From: Bacteroidota bacterium
GTDB lineage: Bacteria > Bacteroidota > Bacteroidia > Chitinophagales > Chitinophagaceae
Length of the DNA: 64,000 nt
Reading direction: 5' to 3'
NCBI GenBank assembly: GCA_029558715.1
Contig: JAKQEA010000190.1
Span: 1 to 64,000, forward strand
Notes under the pieces: model-generated
The model's database searches: none
Told to the model about the DNA's origin: nothing
The model's input: the letters and a program-made list of their open reading frames with translations, nothing else
Shown: in pieces, positions 17,801-25,965 of the stretch
Layout of the letters: each line of letters opens with the position of its first letter
How positions within the stretch are numbered: position 1 is the first letter of the stretch
Program-made: the position numbers and the translations under genes

Positions 17801-18325
17801 CCATTTACCTTGCTTCATGGCCATGCCATACAAATAAGCATCCAGAATAGTAGGCATCTGGCCATAGACCAACAATCTTTTTATCCTCTCATTACGTAGT
17901 TTCCTGAAATACTTCTTCATGGATTTACTTACCTCCTTTGGAGGAGGGGGTGCCGGTGCATTCAAAACGGCTGTATCCGGGATGTCAATTTTCACATCTT
18001 TGATGCTTTCCTCTTCTTCAGCCAATTCCCGTTCTTCCACCACCTGGAACGCTTTGGTGAAAATAGAGTCCAGGTATTCCTTAAAATCAACTTCTATAGC
18101 AAATCCTTCGGCTCTCTCGAAATGATGATAGAAAGAATCACCCAGGTTGAAGATCCTTTTATCCTGCAGGTGCATGGTCCCAAAAAGAAAAGAGGGCTTC
18201 TTCAGGTCCTTACCACTTATTTGCCAGAGTAATGTCTTGGGCCAATCTGTTTTTTGGGAAATAGCTTTATTGGTATTAAATAACAGGAAAGACAATATTA
18301 AAGCGAGGCCTTGTACTATTTTCAT
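14807..18325 (-). CDS. TraB/GumN family protein with long C-terminal extension
   Basis: This is a 1172-residue exported protein (signal peptide ending near residue 23). Residues about 30-300 are a TraB/GumN domain: TLLWQISG, PSFLFGTMHLQDKRIF and the closing AVGAAHLPGDSGVIKLLRNK. Related proteins (TIKI-like, TraB) are regarded as putative metalloproteases, the GTMH and GAAHLPG histidines being part of the proposed site. Family members normally have about 300 residues. The remaining 870 residues contain two beta-rich repeats of unknown type and, from about 790, a helical region that looks HEAT-like. It converges on the DUF5686 gene with an 8-base gap. Confidence 0.8.
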   Translation of the reverse strand: MKIVQGLALILSFLLFNTNKAISQKTDWPKTLLWQISGKDLKKPSFLFGTMHLQDKRIFNLGDSFYHHFERAEGFAIEVDFKEYLDSIFTKAFQVVEERELAEEEESIKDVKIDIPDTAVLNAPAPPPPKEVSKSMKKYFRKLRNERIKRLLVYGQMPTILDAYLYGMAMKQGKWLGAVEEVKDQLNIRDELGKDIDEEEEMKLPEDKMMFSLENMIKIYLAQDMNRIEDYLERYGSAKAKTIVFNNRNLKMSRSIDSLSHIRSMFYAVGAAHLPGDSGVIKLLRNKGYTVTPVISGNTMAAEKYAEKLPSASWYEVGQADSLYSIDMPGIPSEYNLFGELVKMKVFVDITTMTYYMTGHTIAQYEDDKLADALKEMTKSMSRTGRLESTRKVDRNDIKGVEGIVTAPSVNFRVQVLKKGNTAFFLMMGGDNKNKLNTSDADKFFYSFKTGKTQTGTKHSNWKEFSLPEKAVSVLLPSTPKRNKSFEKQAEGSGWTFSVFDCTDLAAGLYYLFQVRDINAGHFLDGDSSFFELFKENLLKDKITKLREETGLHNGYPSMRFDAESDEESLFYRTMNVVRGNRVYSLMVLGHKSLKEDSGPDYFFNSLKLTDYKPVNYTLQSADDNTFSGWAPAKFERAKKEEGDEDDSTRVHYTSYNANEAISYEVVKDKLPAFYWAEADTSFYKAKANEAKGYSDSVLSYINVRNGNIAGVEQVVQSPGSNNLKRMRYLLHGDTLYTLITFVPSQHVNDTRHNDFFSRFSIRNDQQKPTIFTSKAKQLLEALQSKDSATAENAKYMLDKVSFVKADLPVLHKAFLASYPDDTLYYGSVRNKLINVFDGLSDSSTIDFIKDNYEKLGDRGSDKLAMLNLLVDYKTTYSYATLKDLFVKKTPTNLGNRSSIGYGITDSLDLARILYPDILVLLKNGDFWEDVANYTSTLLDSNTVEPSIIKPYEKDILFIADTLLVGQTLKGEDIWTWPYESLLHLLGELNTTESNKMLQRYAAHPDIFLKKTAVTCLLKNDQQVDAREIEKVAADKEYRLDLYEGLKRIKKESFFTSKYLAQKYFAESEMYQFGDEDYSPSTIEYLGEKEAIFDGQKKRFFLFRLGFNDEDGKEEEAHLGIAGPYSLEAKNLETNNDGTDIYYDEEFSKKALDKQFKELLIKGEEYIKKKSK

Positions 18326-18358
18326 AGTGTATGATTAGTTATCAGTATAAAAAAACTA

Positions 18359-18380
18359 ACGGCATATGTCCGTGCCGTTT
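18359..18380. repeat. Short perfect inverted repeat between divergent genes
   Basis: AACGGCA and its complement TGCCGTT are separated by 8 bases in the 115-base gap between the TraB-like gene (minus) and glpK (plus). It could be an operator for the glycerol operon or a weak hairpin in a leader; only TTTT follows, so it is a poor terminator. Confidence 0.4.
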
Positions 18381-18440
18381 TACTGCGTAAAGATAAAATT
18401 GTAAATGTTTTTCACTTAACTTACTTCAATAATTTTTATT

Positions 18441-19946
18441 ATGCCTTTACATTACATACTGGCCCTTGACCAGGGCACAACCAGCAGCCGCAGCCTTTTG
18501 TTTGATAAACAGGGGAATATAATCAGTCAGGCACAAAAAGAATTCAGGCAAATATTTCCTCAACCCGGCTGGGTAGAACATGATGCAGAAGAAATCTGGA
18601 GCACCCAATACGGTACGATGGCAGAAGCAGTTGCCAAAGCCAATATTAATATGAAACAGATTGCAGGCATTGGCATTACCAATCAGCGGGAAACTACCGT
18701 GGTTTGGGACAAAAGTTCAGGTCAGCCTATTTATAATGCTATCGTCTGGCAGGACAGAAGAACTGCTTCGTATTGTGATGACTTAAAATCGGAAGGTTTG
18801 GCAGCAACTATTCAACAGAAGACAGGGCTTGTCATTGATGCCTATTTCTCTGGAACCAAGCTTAAATGGATACTGGATAATGTAACCGGCGCAAGAGAAA
18901 AAGCTGTAAAAGGTGAACTGGCTTTTGGCACTATTGATTCATGGCTTACCTGGAAACTTACAAATGGTGAAGTGCATGTGACGGATGTATCTAATGCATC
19001 AAGGACCATGCTGTACAATATTCATTCCATGGAATGGGATGAAGAGTTGTTGAAAATATTTGATATACCAGCTTCTGTGTTACCACAAGTAAAACCCAGC
19101 AGCAAGATCTATGGAGTCACCGGGAATATCATTCCTGATTCAAGAATTCCGATTGCGGGTATTGCCGGTGACCAGCAAGCTGCTTTGTTCGGGCAACTTT
19201 GTACGCAACCTGGTATGGTGAAAAATACCTATGGAACCGGTTGCTTTATGCTTATGAATACCGGCGTGAAAGCTATTGCTTCCAAAAACAATTTGCTGAC
19301 AACTATTGCCTGGCAAATTGACAAGAAAACTGAATATGCTTTGGAAGGAAGTGTATTCATTGCGGGTGCTGTAGTGCAATGGTTGAGAGATGAATTAAAG
19401 ATCATCCGCACATCTGCTGATGTGGAAAAACTGGCCGGACAAGTAAAAGATACTGATGGTGTTTATATCGTTCCTGCATTTGCAGGCCTGGGAGCACCTC
19501 ATTGGAACCAATATGCGAGAGGCAGCATTTTTGGTCTGACAAGAGGTAGCAGTAATGCTCATATTGCAAGAGCTGCTTTAGACAGTATTGCCTACCAAAC
19601 CTTTGATGTATTAAAGGCTATGGAAGCAGATGCGGGTATTCACATCAAAGAATTAAGAGTAGATGGCGGGGCCACTGTCAATAACCAGCTGATGCAGTTT
19701 CAAAGTGATATACTTAATACAAATGTCGTCCGGCCAAAGATTACCGAGACCACTGCACTGGGTGCTGCATACCTCGCGGGTCTTGCCGTTGGTTATTGGA
19801 AAAACGTTGAAGAAATACAACAACAATGGCAGGTAGACAAATCATTTTCCCCGTCAATGCCTGATGAGAAAAGAAATGAGCTAATTAGTGGCTGGCAAAG
19901 GGCTGTTAAGGCTTCGATTACATGGGCAGATAATAAACCTTTCTAA
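18441..19946 (+). CDS. glpK: Glycerol kinase
   Basis: The 501-residue length is typical. The N-terminus [16 protein letters not shown] is the FGGY phosphate-binding loop, and [21 protein letters not shown] and the C-terminal FGGY region ([28 protein letters not shown]) are all present. The enzyme phosphorylates glycerol to sn-glycerol-3-phosphate with ATP in the cytoplasm. It is the first gene of the unit glpK-glpD-glpF-RidA-like and should trap glycerol that enters through the GlpF channel. A short hairpin follows its stop codon. Confidence 0.98.
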   Translation: MPLHYILALDQGTTSSRSLLFDKQGNIISQAQKEFRQIFPQPGWVEHDAEEIWSTQYGTMAEAVAKANINMKQIAGIGITNQRETTVVWDKSSGQPIYNAIVWQDRRTASYCDDLKSEGLAATIQQKTGLVIDAYFSGTKLKWILDNVTGAREKAVKGELAFGTIDSWLTWKLTNGEVHVTDVSNASRTMLYNIHSMEWDEELLKIFDIPASVLPQVKPSSKIYGVTGNIIPDSRIPIAGIAGDQQAALFGQLCTQPGMVKNTYGTGCFMLMNTGVKAIASKNNLLTTIAWQIDKKTEYALEGSVFIAGAVVQWLRDELKIIRTSADVEKLAGQVKDTDGVYIVPAFAGLGAPHWNQYARGSIFGLTRGSSNAHIARAALDSIAYQTFDVLKAMEADAGIHIKELRVDGGATVNNQLMQFQSDILNTNVVRPKITETTALGAAYLAGLAVGYWKNVEEIQQQWQVDKSFSPSMPDEKRNELISGWQRAVKASITWADNKPF

Positions 19947-19968
19947 ATCTCCCGTAAAGAAGAGATTT
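19945..19968 (+). terminator. Weak hairpin in the glpK-glpD gap
   Basis: AAATCTC and GAGATTT form a 7-bp stem with a 10-base loop that begins in the glpK stop codon and is followed by TTTTC. It is AT-rich and short, so it may only shape mRNA processing or partial termination between glpK and glpD. Confidence 0.3.
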
Positions 19969-20008
19969 TCAAAGAGTCTAAAAAACAAAATTTTTGAACA
20001 GAACAAAA

Positions 20009-21478
20009 ATGATACAGCAACTCGAATCCCAGACTGAATGGGATGTTTGTATCATCGGGGGTGGCGCAACAGGACTTGGAACAGCATTGGATGCAGCATC
20101 AAGAGGTTTAAAGACAATTCTCTTTGAACAATATGATTTTGCTAAAGGCACTTCTTCCAAAAGCACCAAGCTTGTTCATGGCGGCGTTCGTTACCTGCAG
20201 CAGGGAAATATCAGGTTAGTGATGGAAGCATTGAAAGAAAGAGGCCTGTTGCTGAAAAATGCTCCTCACCTGGTTCATAACCAGCAATTCATTGTTCCCA
20301 ATTATAAGTGGTGGGAAAAACCTTTTTATGGAATCGGGCTTAAGATTTATGACTGGATGGCTGGTAAACTCGGTCTTGGCCCATCAGCATTATTATCAAA
20401 AGAAGAAACGCTGGCATTGGCACCTACGTTGGATGCGGAAGGGCTTACCGGGGGAGTGGTGTACCATGATGGGCAGTTTGATGATGCAAGGCTCGCTATC
20501 AGCATTGCACAAACAGCTGTGCAGTATGGTGCAGTGGTACTGAATTACTTCCCTGTTACCGGTTTATTAAAGATGCAGCAGAAAGTTTGTGGTGTTTGGG
20601 CAAAAGATTCACAAACCGGTAAAGAGCGGGAAGTAAAAAGCAAAGTAGTGATCAATGCTACTGGTGTATTTACAGATACTGTCATGAAAATGGATGACCC
20701 TAAACATGAAAGTATCATCAGTCCCAGCCAGGGAATACATTTAGTGGTTGACAAAGAATTTCTACCAGGTGATACGGCCATCATGGTCCCCAGGACAGAT
20801 GATGGCAGGGTATTGTTTGCAGTGCCTTGGCATAATAAGATTGTATTAGGCACCACAGATACTCCCGTCAATAGTATCTCAGCAGAACCGGTTCCTTTTG
20901 AAGAAGAAATTGATTTCATACTTACACATATTGGCCGCTACCTGACCAAGGACCCGCAACGTAGTGATGTAAAAAGTATGTTTGCCGGGTTGAGGCCATT
21001 GGTAAAAGGGAAAACTAAAAAAACAGCAGCGCTGGCAAGAGACCATTTAATAACGATTGCTGATTCGGGAATGATAACTATTACCGGCGGCAAGTGGACC
21101 ACTTACCGGAAAATGGCAGAAGATGTGGTAGACATAGCAATGGAAAAAGCGGGGCTGGAGAAAAAAGACTGCATTACTGAAGACATGAAGCTGGCGGACT
21201 ATAGTGCAACGGTAATTCCTGCCGATATAAATTCTTTGAGCAACGATGAACTTAAAGCTATCGTTCAACAATCTGTAACCGAAGAAATGTGCATGACAAC
21301 AGAGGATTTTCTTTCAAGGAGAACGAGACAATTGTTACTCGATGCCAGGTTTGCTATTACGATTGCTCCGGTAGTTGCTACTATGTTAGCCGAAGAAATG
21401 AATAAAGATGAGAACTGGATAAAAGAACAAATCAATAACTTTAATGCGATTGCAAAAAATTACCTGCCACTTAAATAA
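20009..21478 (+). CDS. glpD: Glycerol-3-phosphate dehydrogenase/oxidase, FAD-dependent
   Basis: The 489-residue product has the FAD-binding motif DVCIIGGGATGLGTALDAA at residues 12-30, the family signatures GTSSKSTKLVHGGVRYLQ and GGKWTTYRKMAEDV, and the C-terminal DAO_C helical domain. It oxidises sn-glycerol-3-phosphate to dihydroxyacetone phosphate at the inner face of the membrane and passes electrons to quinones, or to oxygen in the oxidase subtype. ATG at 20009 matches the family start; a TTG five codons upstream is less likely. It lies 62 bases after glpK and 6 bases before glpF. Confidence 0.97.
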   Translation: MIQQLESQTEWDVCIIGGGATGLGTALDAASRGLKTILFEQYDFAKGTSSKSTKLVHGGVRYLQQGNIRLVMEALKERGLLLKNAPHLVHNQQFIVPNYKWWEKPFYGIGLKIYDWMAGKLGLGPSALLSKEETLALAPTLDAEGLTGGVVYHDGQFDDARLAISIAQTAVQYGAVVLNYFPVTGLLKMQQKVCGVWAKDSQTGKEREVKSKVVINATGVFTDTVMKMDDPKHESIISPSQGIHLVVDKEFLPGDTAIMVPRTDDGRVLFAVPWHNKIVLGTTDTPVNSISAEPVPFEEEIDFILTHIGRYLTKDPQRSDVKSMFAGLRPLVKGKTKKTAALARDHLITIADSGMITITGGKWTTYRKMAEDVVDIAMEKAGLEKKDCITEDMKLADYSATVIPADINSLSNDELKAIVQQSVTEEMCMTTEDFLSRRTRQLLLDARFAITIAPVVATMLAEEMNKDENWIKEQINNFNAIAKNYLPLK

Positions 21479-21484
21479 ACTAAC

Positions 21485-22225
21485 ATGGAATTATTGACAC
21501 CTGAATTTTCTTTCTGGTACCATTTCACCGGTGAATTCATCGGCACGGCATTACTTATCCTCATGGGAGGCGGAGTAGTAGCCAATGTGGTATTGAATAA
21601 AACCTATGGCCAGAACAGCGGCTGGATCGTCATCACCTTTGGGTGGGCTATGGCTGTTTTCCTGGGTGTTTACACTTCGTTGAAGTTTGGAGGCAGCGGG
21701 CACCTGAACCCGGCAGTTACTATTGCACTGGCAGCTACCGGAAAATTAAAAACATTACTTGTTCTTCCTTATATATTAGCACAGCTGGCCGGAGCTTTTA
21801 CTGGTTCGGTACTTGCATGGCTTACCTATCAAAAACATTTTGCTGTGTCCGACGATGCTGATGCAAAAAAGGCGATCTTCTGTACGGCACCAGCTATCCG
21901 CAGCTCTTTCCATAATCTTGCTACAGAATGTATCGGCACTTTTGTATTGATGTTTGGCGCATTGGCATTTACTGATCCTGCTTCCTCATTAGGAACATTG
22001 AATGCACTTCCTGTTGCTTTGTTAGTATTAGGCATTGGTTTATCGCTGGGAGGGCCAACAGGATATGCCATCAACCCCGCAAGAGACCTGGGACCAAGGA
22101 TTGCACATTTTCTTTTACCCATACCCGGAAAGAGAGACAGCGACTGGGGATACAGCTTGGTACCAATAGTTGGACCGATAGCAGGTGCTTTGCTTGCCGC
22201 CTGGACATTTTCACTTATCAAATAG
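21485..22225 (+). CDS. glpF: Glycerol facilitator / aquaporin family channel
   Basis: This 246-residue MIP-family channel has six membrane helices and two NPA boxes: GHLNPAVT and INPARDLGPR. The Asp directly after NPAR is the hallmark of glycerol-conducting aquaglyceroporins rather than water-only aquaporins, and the genomic position behind glpK and glpD supports glycerol uptake. It should admit glycerol across the inner membrane by facilitated diffusion. It starts six bases after the glpD stop codon. Confidence 0.95.
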   Translation: MELLTPEFSFWYHFTGEFIGTALLILMGGGVVANVVLNKTYGQNSGWIVITFGWAMAVFLGVYTSLKFGGSGHLNPAVTIALAATGKLKTLLVLPYILAQLAGAFTGSVLAWLTYQKHFAVSDDADAKKAIFCTAPAIRSSFHNLATECIGTFVLMFGALAFTDPASSLGTLNALPVALLVLGIGLSLGGPTGYAINPARDLGPRIAHFLLPIPGKRDSDWGYSLVPIVGPIAGALLAAWTFSLIK

Positions 22226-22231
22226 ACACAT

Positions 22232-22747
22232 ATGAGGATAGCTTTCTTTCTATTACTGCTGAGTTTATCTGCAAACGGGTTTGCACAGGATGCGGAAGCA
22301 AAACTTAAGGAACTGAAAATAGAATTACCAGCCGTTGGCAAACCCATTGCCAACTATGTGCATGTAGTAAGGAGTGGCAACTTGTTGTTTCTTGCTGGTA
22401 AGGGACCATCCGATGCACAAGGTATTTTCATTACAGGTAAAGTTGGCAAAGATCTGACAATAGAACAGGGACAACAGGCTGCGAGACTTACTGCCATAAA
22501 TCAGCTTGCTATACTTAAAGCTGAATTAGGTAATGTGAACAAAGTAAAACGTATTGTAAAAGTACTAGGCATGGTGAATTGTGAACCAGACTTTAAAGAT
22601 CACCCAAAAGTTATCAATGGTTTTTCTGATTTGATGGTAGAAATATTTGGAGAAAAAGGGAGACATGCAAGATCTGCCGTAGGCATGTGTTCCTTGCCAA
22701 GGAATATGGCAGTGGAGATTGAATTGATTGTTGAAATAACAGATTAA
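22232..22747 (+). CDS. Exported RidA/YjgF family protein
   Basis: The 171-residue product has an N-terminal signal peptide (MRIAFFLLLLSLSANGFAQ) followed by a RidA-like domain: VRSGNLLFLAGKGP, AARLTAINQLAILKAELG and RSAVGMCSLPRNMAVEIELI. The Arg in HARSAVG corresponds to the residue needed for imine/enamine deamination in RidA. Canonical RidA is cytoplasmic and has about 130 residues. Here the extra length and signal peptide suggest periplasmic location. It starts six bases after glpF and is the last gene of the glycerol unit, upstream of a strong terminator. Confidence 0.9.
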   Translation: MRIAFFLLLLSLSANGFAQDAEAKLKELKIELPAVGKPIANYVHVVRSGNLLFLAGKGPSDAQGIFITGKVGKDLTIEQGQQAARLTAINQLAILKAELGNVNKVKRIVKVLGMVNCEPDFKDHPKVINGFSDLMVEIFGEKGRHARSAVGMCSLPRNMAVEIELIVEITD

Positions 22748-22762
22748 CAACACTAGTGAAAT

Positions 22763-22797
22763 AAAAAAAAGGCTATTATTTCTAATAGCCTTTTTTT
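22763..22797. terminator. Bidirectional intrinsic terminator
   Basis: An 8-bp perfect stem (GGCTATTA / TAATAGCC) with a TTTC loop is flanked by eight A and seven T, so it works in both directions. It closes the glycerol operon and the opposing 22818-23315 gene. Confidence 0.9.
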
Positions 22798-22817
22798 ACA
22801 ATTATTTATCCTATTGA

Positions 22818-23315
22818 TCAAACCAAACTCCCCCCGGAAGCAATAATGATCAGCAAGATTGCTATCCACACTCCCCATCCTATCCAAGCCCACTTTACTC
22901 TATTCCTTTTCTGTTCATCTTTTATCAGATAGGCAATCAATACACCGATTAACCCAAGCAAAAGACCAAGGAAGAAACCGCCCGCCTGAAAACCTTCTCC
23001 ATCCCCTCTCCTTTGTAATTTCTTTGCAAAGCGTTTATCAAAGGTACCATCAGGGTTTATATTACGCTTAAGTGTTTTTTGTGCATCTTTAAAGGCAATC
23101 TTCTCCACCAGATTCATTTTTCTGCCTGTAAGTTGCTGAAGGTCTTTCATGCTGATTCTTGAAAGTTCCATCAATGAAATTTTGTATCCCGTGTTAGCTA
23201 TCGGGACAAATATTTTATCAGCCCTCGGTTGAGGTTTTTCTTCAGTCACATTACTGATGGCAAAGGAAGAAGAAACGAATGCAATAGCAGTGAGTAGTGT
23301 TAAAAGCTTTTTCAT
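22818..23315 (-). CDS. Exported protein with two C-terminal membrane helices, unknown
   Basis: The 165-residue product has a signal peptide (MKKLLTLLTAIAFVSSSFA). A charged central part follows (LMELSRISMKDLQQLTGRKMNLVEKIAFKDAQ in two stretches), then a Gly-rich hairpin of two membrane segments: FFLGLLLGLIGVLIAYLI, a basic loop, and AWIGWGVWIAILLIIIASG. The pattern of a signal peptide, a MxxLxxLTGRKMxxxEKIAFK segment and two C-terminal helices recurs in Bacteroidota proteins of unknown function. The upstream in-frame ATG at 23357 is disfavoured because it would spoil the signal peptide. Confidence 0.7.
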   Translation of the reverse strand: MKKLLTLLTAIAFVSSSFAISNVTEEKPQPRADKIFVPIANTGYKISLMELSRISMKDLQQLTGRKMNLVEKIAFKDAQKTLKRNINPDGTFDKRFAKKLQRRGDGEGFQAGGFFLGLLLGLIGVLIAYLIKDEQKRNRVKWAWIGWGVWIAILLIIIASGGSLV

Positions 23316-23457
23316 ACTTAAAGTTTTGGTTAACATTAACAAGATAAAAAAAAACAATCATTAAAAGGCTTTCTGTGAAAAAATTATAGGCTTTCACAAG
23401 CTTCAGGTCAGCCAAACATCCTGTTTCGCAGCCTTATTATTTTGCCTTTGGCAAATG

Positions 23458-24633
23458 CTAATCACAAGCCTTCACAATCACCGCACAGGCTTTTTCGGTC
23501 TGCTGTTCCGAAATGATCAATGGTGGAGAAATGCGCAGACAGTTGGAAGCAAACAAAAACCAGTCTGTCACTACACCATTAGCAATACAGGCATCTATCA
23601 CTTTTTTATTTGTTTCGAAGGAATCAAACTCTACTGCCATCCATAAACCAAAAGAACGAATGGCCTTAATTTTTGGATGAACTAAGAGTGAGGCAAACAA
23701 TTCTTCATTCTTTTTCACCATGCCAATCCACCCTTCTTCGAGCAATGCTTTCATACCTGCCATACCTGCTGCACAAGAAACAGGATGGCCACCGAACGTA
23801 GTGATATGCCCCAACACCGGGTTATCCGTAAAAGCATCCATCAGTTTTTTATCCGCAACAAAAGCACCGAGAGGCATACCTGCACCTAAGGCTTTTCCCA
23901 ATAACAATACATCTGGTACGATATCAAAGTGCTCAAAGCCCCAAAGTTTACCGGTTCTTCCAAAACCAGACTGTATCTCATCCAGTATTAAAAGGGTTCC
24001 GGTATCGGTGCATTTTTTCCGCAATGCCTGTATCCATGCTGTGTCCGGGGCTTTGATGCCGGCTTCCGCCTGCACCGTTTCTGCGATCACACAGGCAGTT
24101 TGTACGGATATCTCATTAAGTGAATCAAAATTATTGTAGGCAAGATGCAATACATCCGGCAACAAAGGCCTAAAGGCATTCCGCCAGTATTCATCACCGA
24201 TAATACTCAACGCACCCTGGGTGCTGCCATGGTAAGAATGATTGAACGCAACGATCTGTGTTCGGTTGGTGACCCGCTTGGCTAATTTCATCGCCCCTTC
24301 TACTGCTTCGGCTCCTGAATTGGTAAAATATACAGCGTTAAGAGATGAAGGCAGGTGCTCTATCAGCAGTTTGGCATACTGCACCTGCGGGGCTTCCACA
24401 AATTCACCATATACCATGATGTGGAGATAGGCATCCAGTTGCTGCTGTATCGCTGCGATCACTTTTGGATGCCGGTGGCCGATATTCGCCACACTGATGC
24501 CCCCAATGAGATCAATGTATTCCTTACCGTCTGCATCATACAAGGTGGCACAATCTGCTTTTACTATTTCCAGGGCAAGCGGAGCTGGTGAAGTCTGGCC
24601 CACATGCCGTAAAAAAAGTTCCCGCTGGTTCAT
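23458..24633 (-). CDS. Class III aminotransferase (acetylornithine/aspartate aminotransferase family)
   Basis: This 391-residue PLP enzyme of fold type I contains NSGAEAVEGAMKLAKR (105-120), FNHSYHGST (130-138), LILDEIQSGFGRTG (215-228, with the cofactor Asp218) and Schiff-base Lys247 in LLLGKALGAGMPLGAF. The pattern is that of acetylornithine/succinyldiaminopimelate-type class III transaminases, but no arginine or lysine biosynthesis genes are adjacent, so the substrate remains open. It is transcribed divergently from the hexapeptide protein gene. Confidence 0.9.
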   Translation of the reverse strand: MNQRELFLRHVGQTSPAPLALEIVKADCATLYDADGKEYIDLIGGISVANIGHRHPKVIAAIQQQLDAYLHIMVYGEFVEAPQVQYAKLLIEHLPSSLNAVYFTNSGAEAVEGAMKLAKRVTNRTQIVAFNHSYHGSTQGALSIIGDEYWRNAFRPLLPDVLHLAYNNFDSLNEISVQTACVIAETVQAEAGIKAPDTAWIQALRKKCTDTGTLLILDEIQSGFGRTGKLWGFEHFDIVPDVLLLGKALGAGMPLGAFVADKKLMDAFTDNPVLGHITTFGGHPVSCAAGMAGMKALLEEGWIGMVKKNEELFASLLVHPKIKAIRSFGLWMAVEFDSFETNKKVIDACIANGVVTDWFLFASNCLRISPPLIISEQQTEKACAVIVKACD

Positions 24634-24747
24634 TCGGCAAATGTCGGAAAGAAAAAAGGATATTTGCGAACTGCAAACTGAACGATGAACAGAGGTTGCA
24701 AGAAAAGATCATCCATATTAATGTAGCCGGTAACAAAAAATAATATT

Positions 24748-25287
24748 ATGCCTGTAATACTCCCCGTAGAAGACAAATACCCGCAATTTGGCAACAACTG
24801 TTTTATCGCTCCTAATGCCACTATCGTTGGTAATGTAGTTATGGGAGATGATTGCAGTGCCTGGTTCAATACAGTGATCCGGGGAGATGTGAATTTTATA
24901 AAAATGGGTAATAAGGTGAATGTACAGGATGGCGCCTGTATCCATTGCACATTTCAGAAATATGGGACAACCATCGGTAATAATGTTTCGATTGGACATA
25001 ATGCCATCGTACACGGTTGCACCCTGCATGATAATGTACTGGTGGGTATGGGAGCCATCGTAATGGACAACTGTGTGGTGCATAGCAATACGATCATCGC
25101 AGCCGGGGCGGTCGTATTAGAGAATACTATATGTGAGGCAGGAAGTATTTATGCAGGAGTACCCGCCAAAAAAGTAAAAGATATTTCGCAGGAACTGATA
25201 CATGGAGAGATCAATCGCATAGCCAATAACTATATCCGCTATGCCGATTGGTTTAGAAATCAACCCGGTAGTAATAAAGGCCAATAG
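24748..25287 (+). CDS. Gamma-carbonic anhydrase-like hexapeptide-repeat protein
   Basis: The 179-residue product is a left-handed beta-helix with hexapeptide repeats (IGNNVSIGHNAIVHGCTLHD and neighbours) and a C-terminal helix. The three metal-binding histidines of gamma-carbonic anhydrases are present at His66 (ACIHC), His84 and His89 (IGHNAIVHG), as in YrdA/PaaY/Cam proteins. The family forms trimers that bind zinc or iron between subunits. Many YrdA/PaaY-like members have weak or no carbonic anhydrase activity or act as thioesterases, so function is uncertain. Confidence 0.9.
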   Translation: MPVILPVEDKYPQFGNNCFIAPNATIVGNVVMGDDCSAWFNTVIRGDVNFIKMGNKVNVQDGACIHCTFQKYGTTIGNNVSIGHNAIVHGCTLHDNVLVGMGAIVMDNCVVHSNTIIAAGAVVLENTICEAGSIYAGVPAKKVKDISQELIHGEINRIANNYIRYADWFRNQPGSNKGQ

Positions 25288-25366
25288 TAATTATCCGGGA
25301 GGGTAGATTTACTATGGCAGGAGCAATTATTTCTATCTAATTTCGTTATTCAAGTAACCGAAAAAA

Positions 25367-25561
25367 ATGAAAAACCTTCGATTTTTTGCTGTAGCACTGA
25401 GCCTTGTGATGTTGCTTTCTTCCTGCGGTATGTTCAGCAACCTGTTTAAGCGTAAAACAGGCTGTCCCACCAATGGAAAAAATGTAGGTGCGGAGAAGAT
25501 TTTAAGCGGGGATCCTGATGCGACAAAAAACGCAAAAAAGGCCAAAAAATTCCGAAGTTAA
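25367..25561 (+). CDS. Small lipoprotein, unknown function
   Basis: The 64-residue product has a lipoprotein signal peptide ending in LLSSC (lipidated Cys20), then a short basic tail (FKRKTGCPTNGKNVGAEKIL, KKAKKFRS). The CPTNGKNVGAEKI segment recurs in short Bacteroidota lipoproteins. A TAATTTCG box at 25338-25345 resembles a -7 element. Function unknown. Confidence 0.75.
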   Translation: MKNLRFFAVALSLVMLLSSCGMFSNLFKRKTGCPTNGKNVGAEKILSGDPDATKNAKKAKKFRS

Positions 25562-25632
25562 TTTACTGTTATGTGCAGCTAAAATCCACCTCTTTCGGTC
25601 TTGTAGTATATAAACCTTTAAACATTAATACT

Positions 25633-25962
25633 ATGAGCCTTACCCTACGAACCACACTCGGCTGTACAGAAGCCATCATTGCGGATGACGGCGGTTTGAA
25701 ACAATTCTATCATATTGCAAATGTTTTGAGCCAGGATTTCAAAATAAAATTTTCCAACAAAGAAGACGATTTTGATACCATAAACTGGGAGTTCCGGTTT
25801 AAGGGTCATGATATGACTTTGCACTATAATATTTACAACGGGATTTCTCTTTTCCCCACCAAGACCCGTGATGCTGTAAATAAAGACAATAAAGCAGTAG
25901 TAGAATTAGCCGGTGTACTGGAAGGAAGATTGTTTAAGGAAGAACAGCGAAATATCGCTTAA
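25633..25962 (+). CDS. Hypothetical cytoplasmic protein of 109 residues
   Basis: The product begins MSLTLRTTLGCTEAIIADDGGL and is compact, mixed alpha/beta, with no signal peptide or membrane helix. I do not recognise it. Codon use matches the neighbours and the ORF stops four bases before the convergent rsgA stop, so it is likely a real gene. The ATG at 25633 is preferred to an upstream non-ATG start that adds an uncharacteristic leader. Confidence 0.7.
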   Translation: MSLTLRTTLGCTEAIIADDGGLKQFYHIANVLSQDFKIKFSNKEDDFDTINWEFRFKGHDMTLHYNIYNGISLFPTKTRDAVNKDNKAVVELAGVLEGRLFKEEQRNIA

Positions 25963-25965
25963 ACC

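Noticed and set aside
21829-22353. 174-residue minus-strand frame opposite glpF and the RidA gene
   Set aside because: It crosses two real genes, contains no recognisable motif and would need a transcript running against the operon.
23720-24139. 139-residue plus-strand frame opposite the aminotransferase
   Set aside because: Overlaps the catalytic region of a clear enzyme; Pro/Ser/Cys-rich composition is typical of antisense translation.
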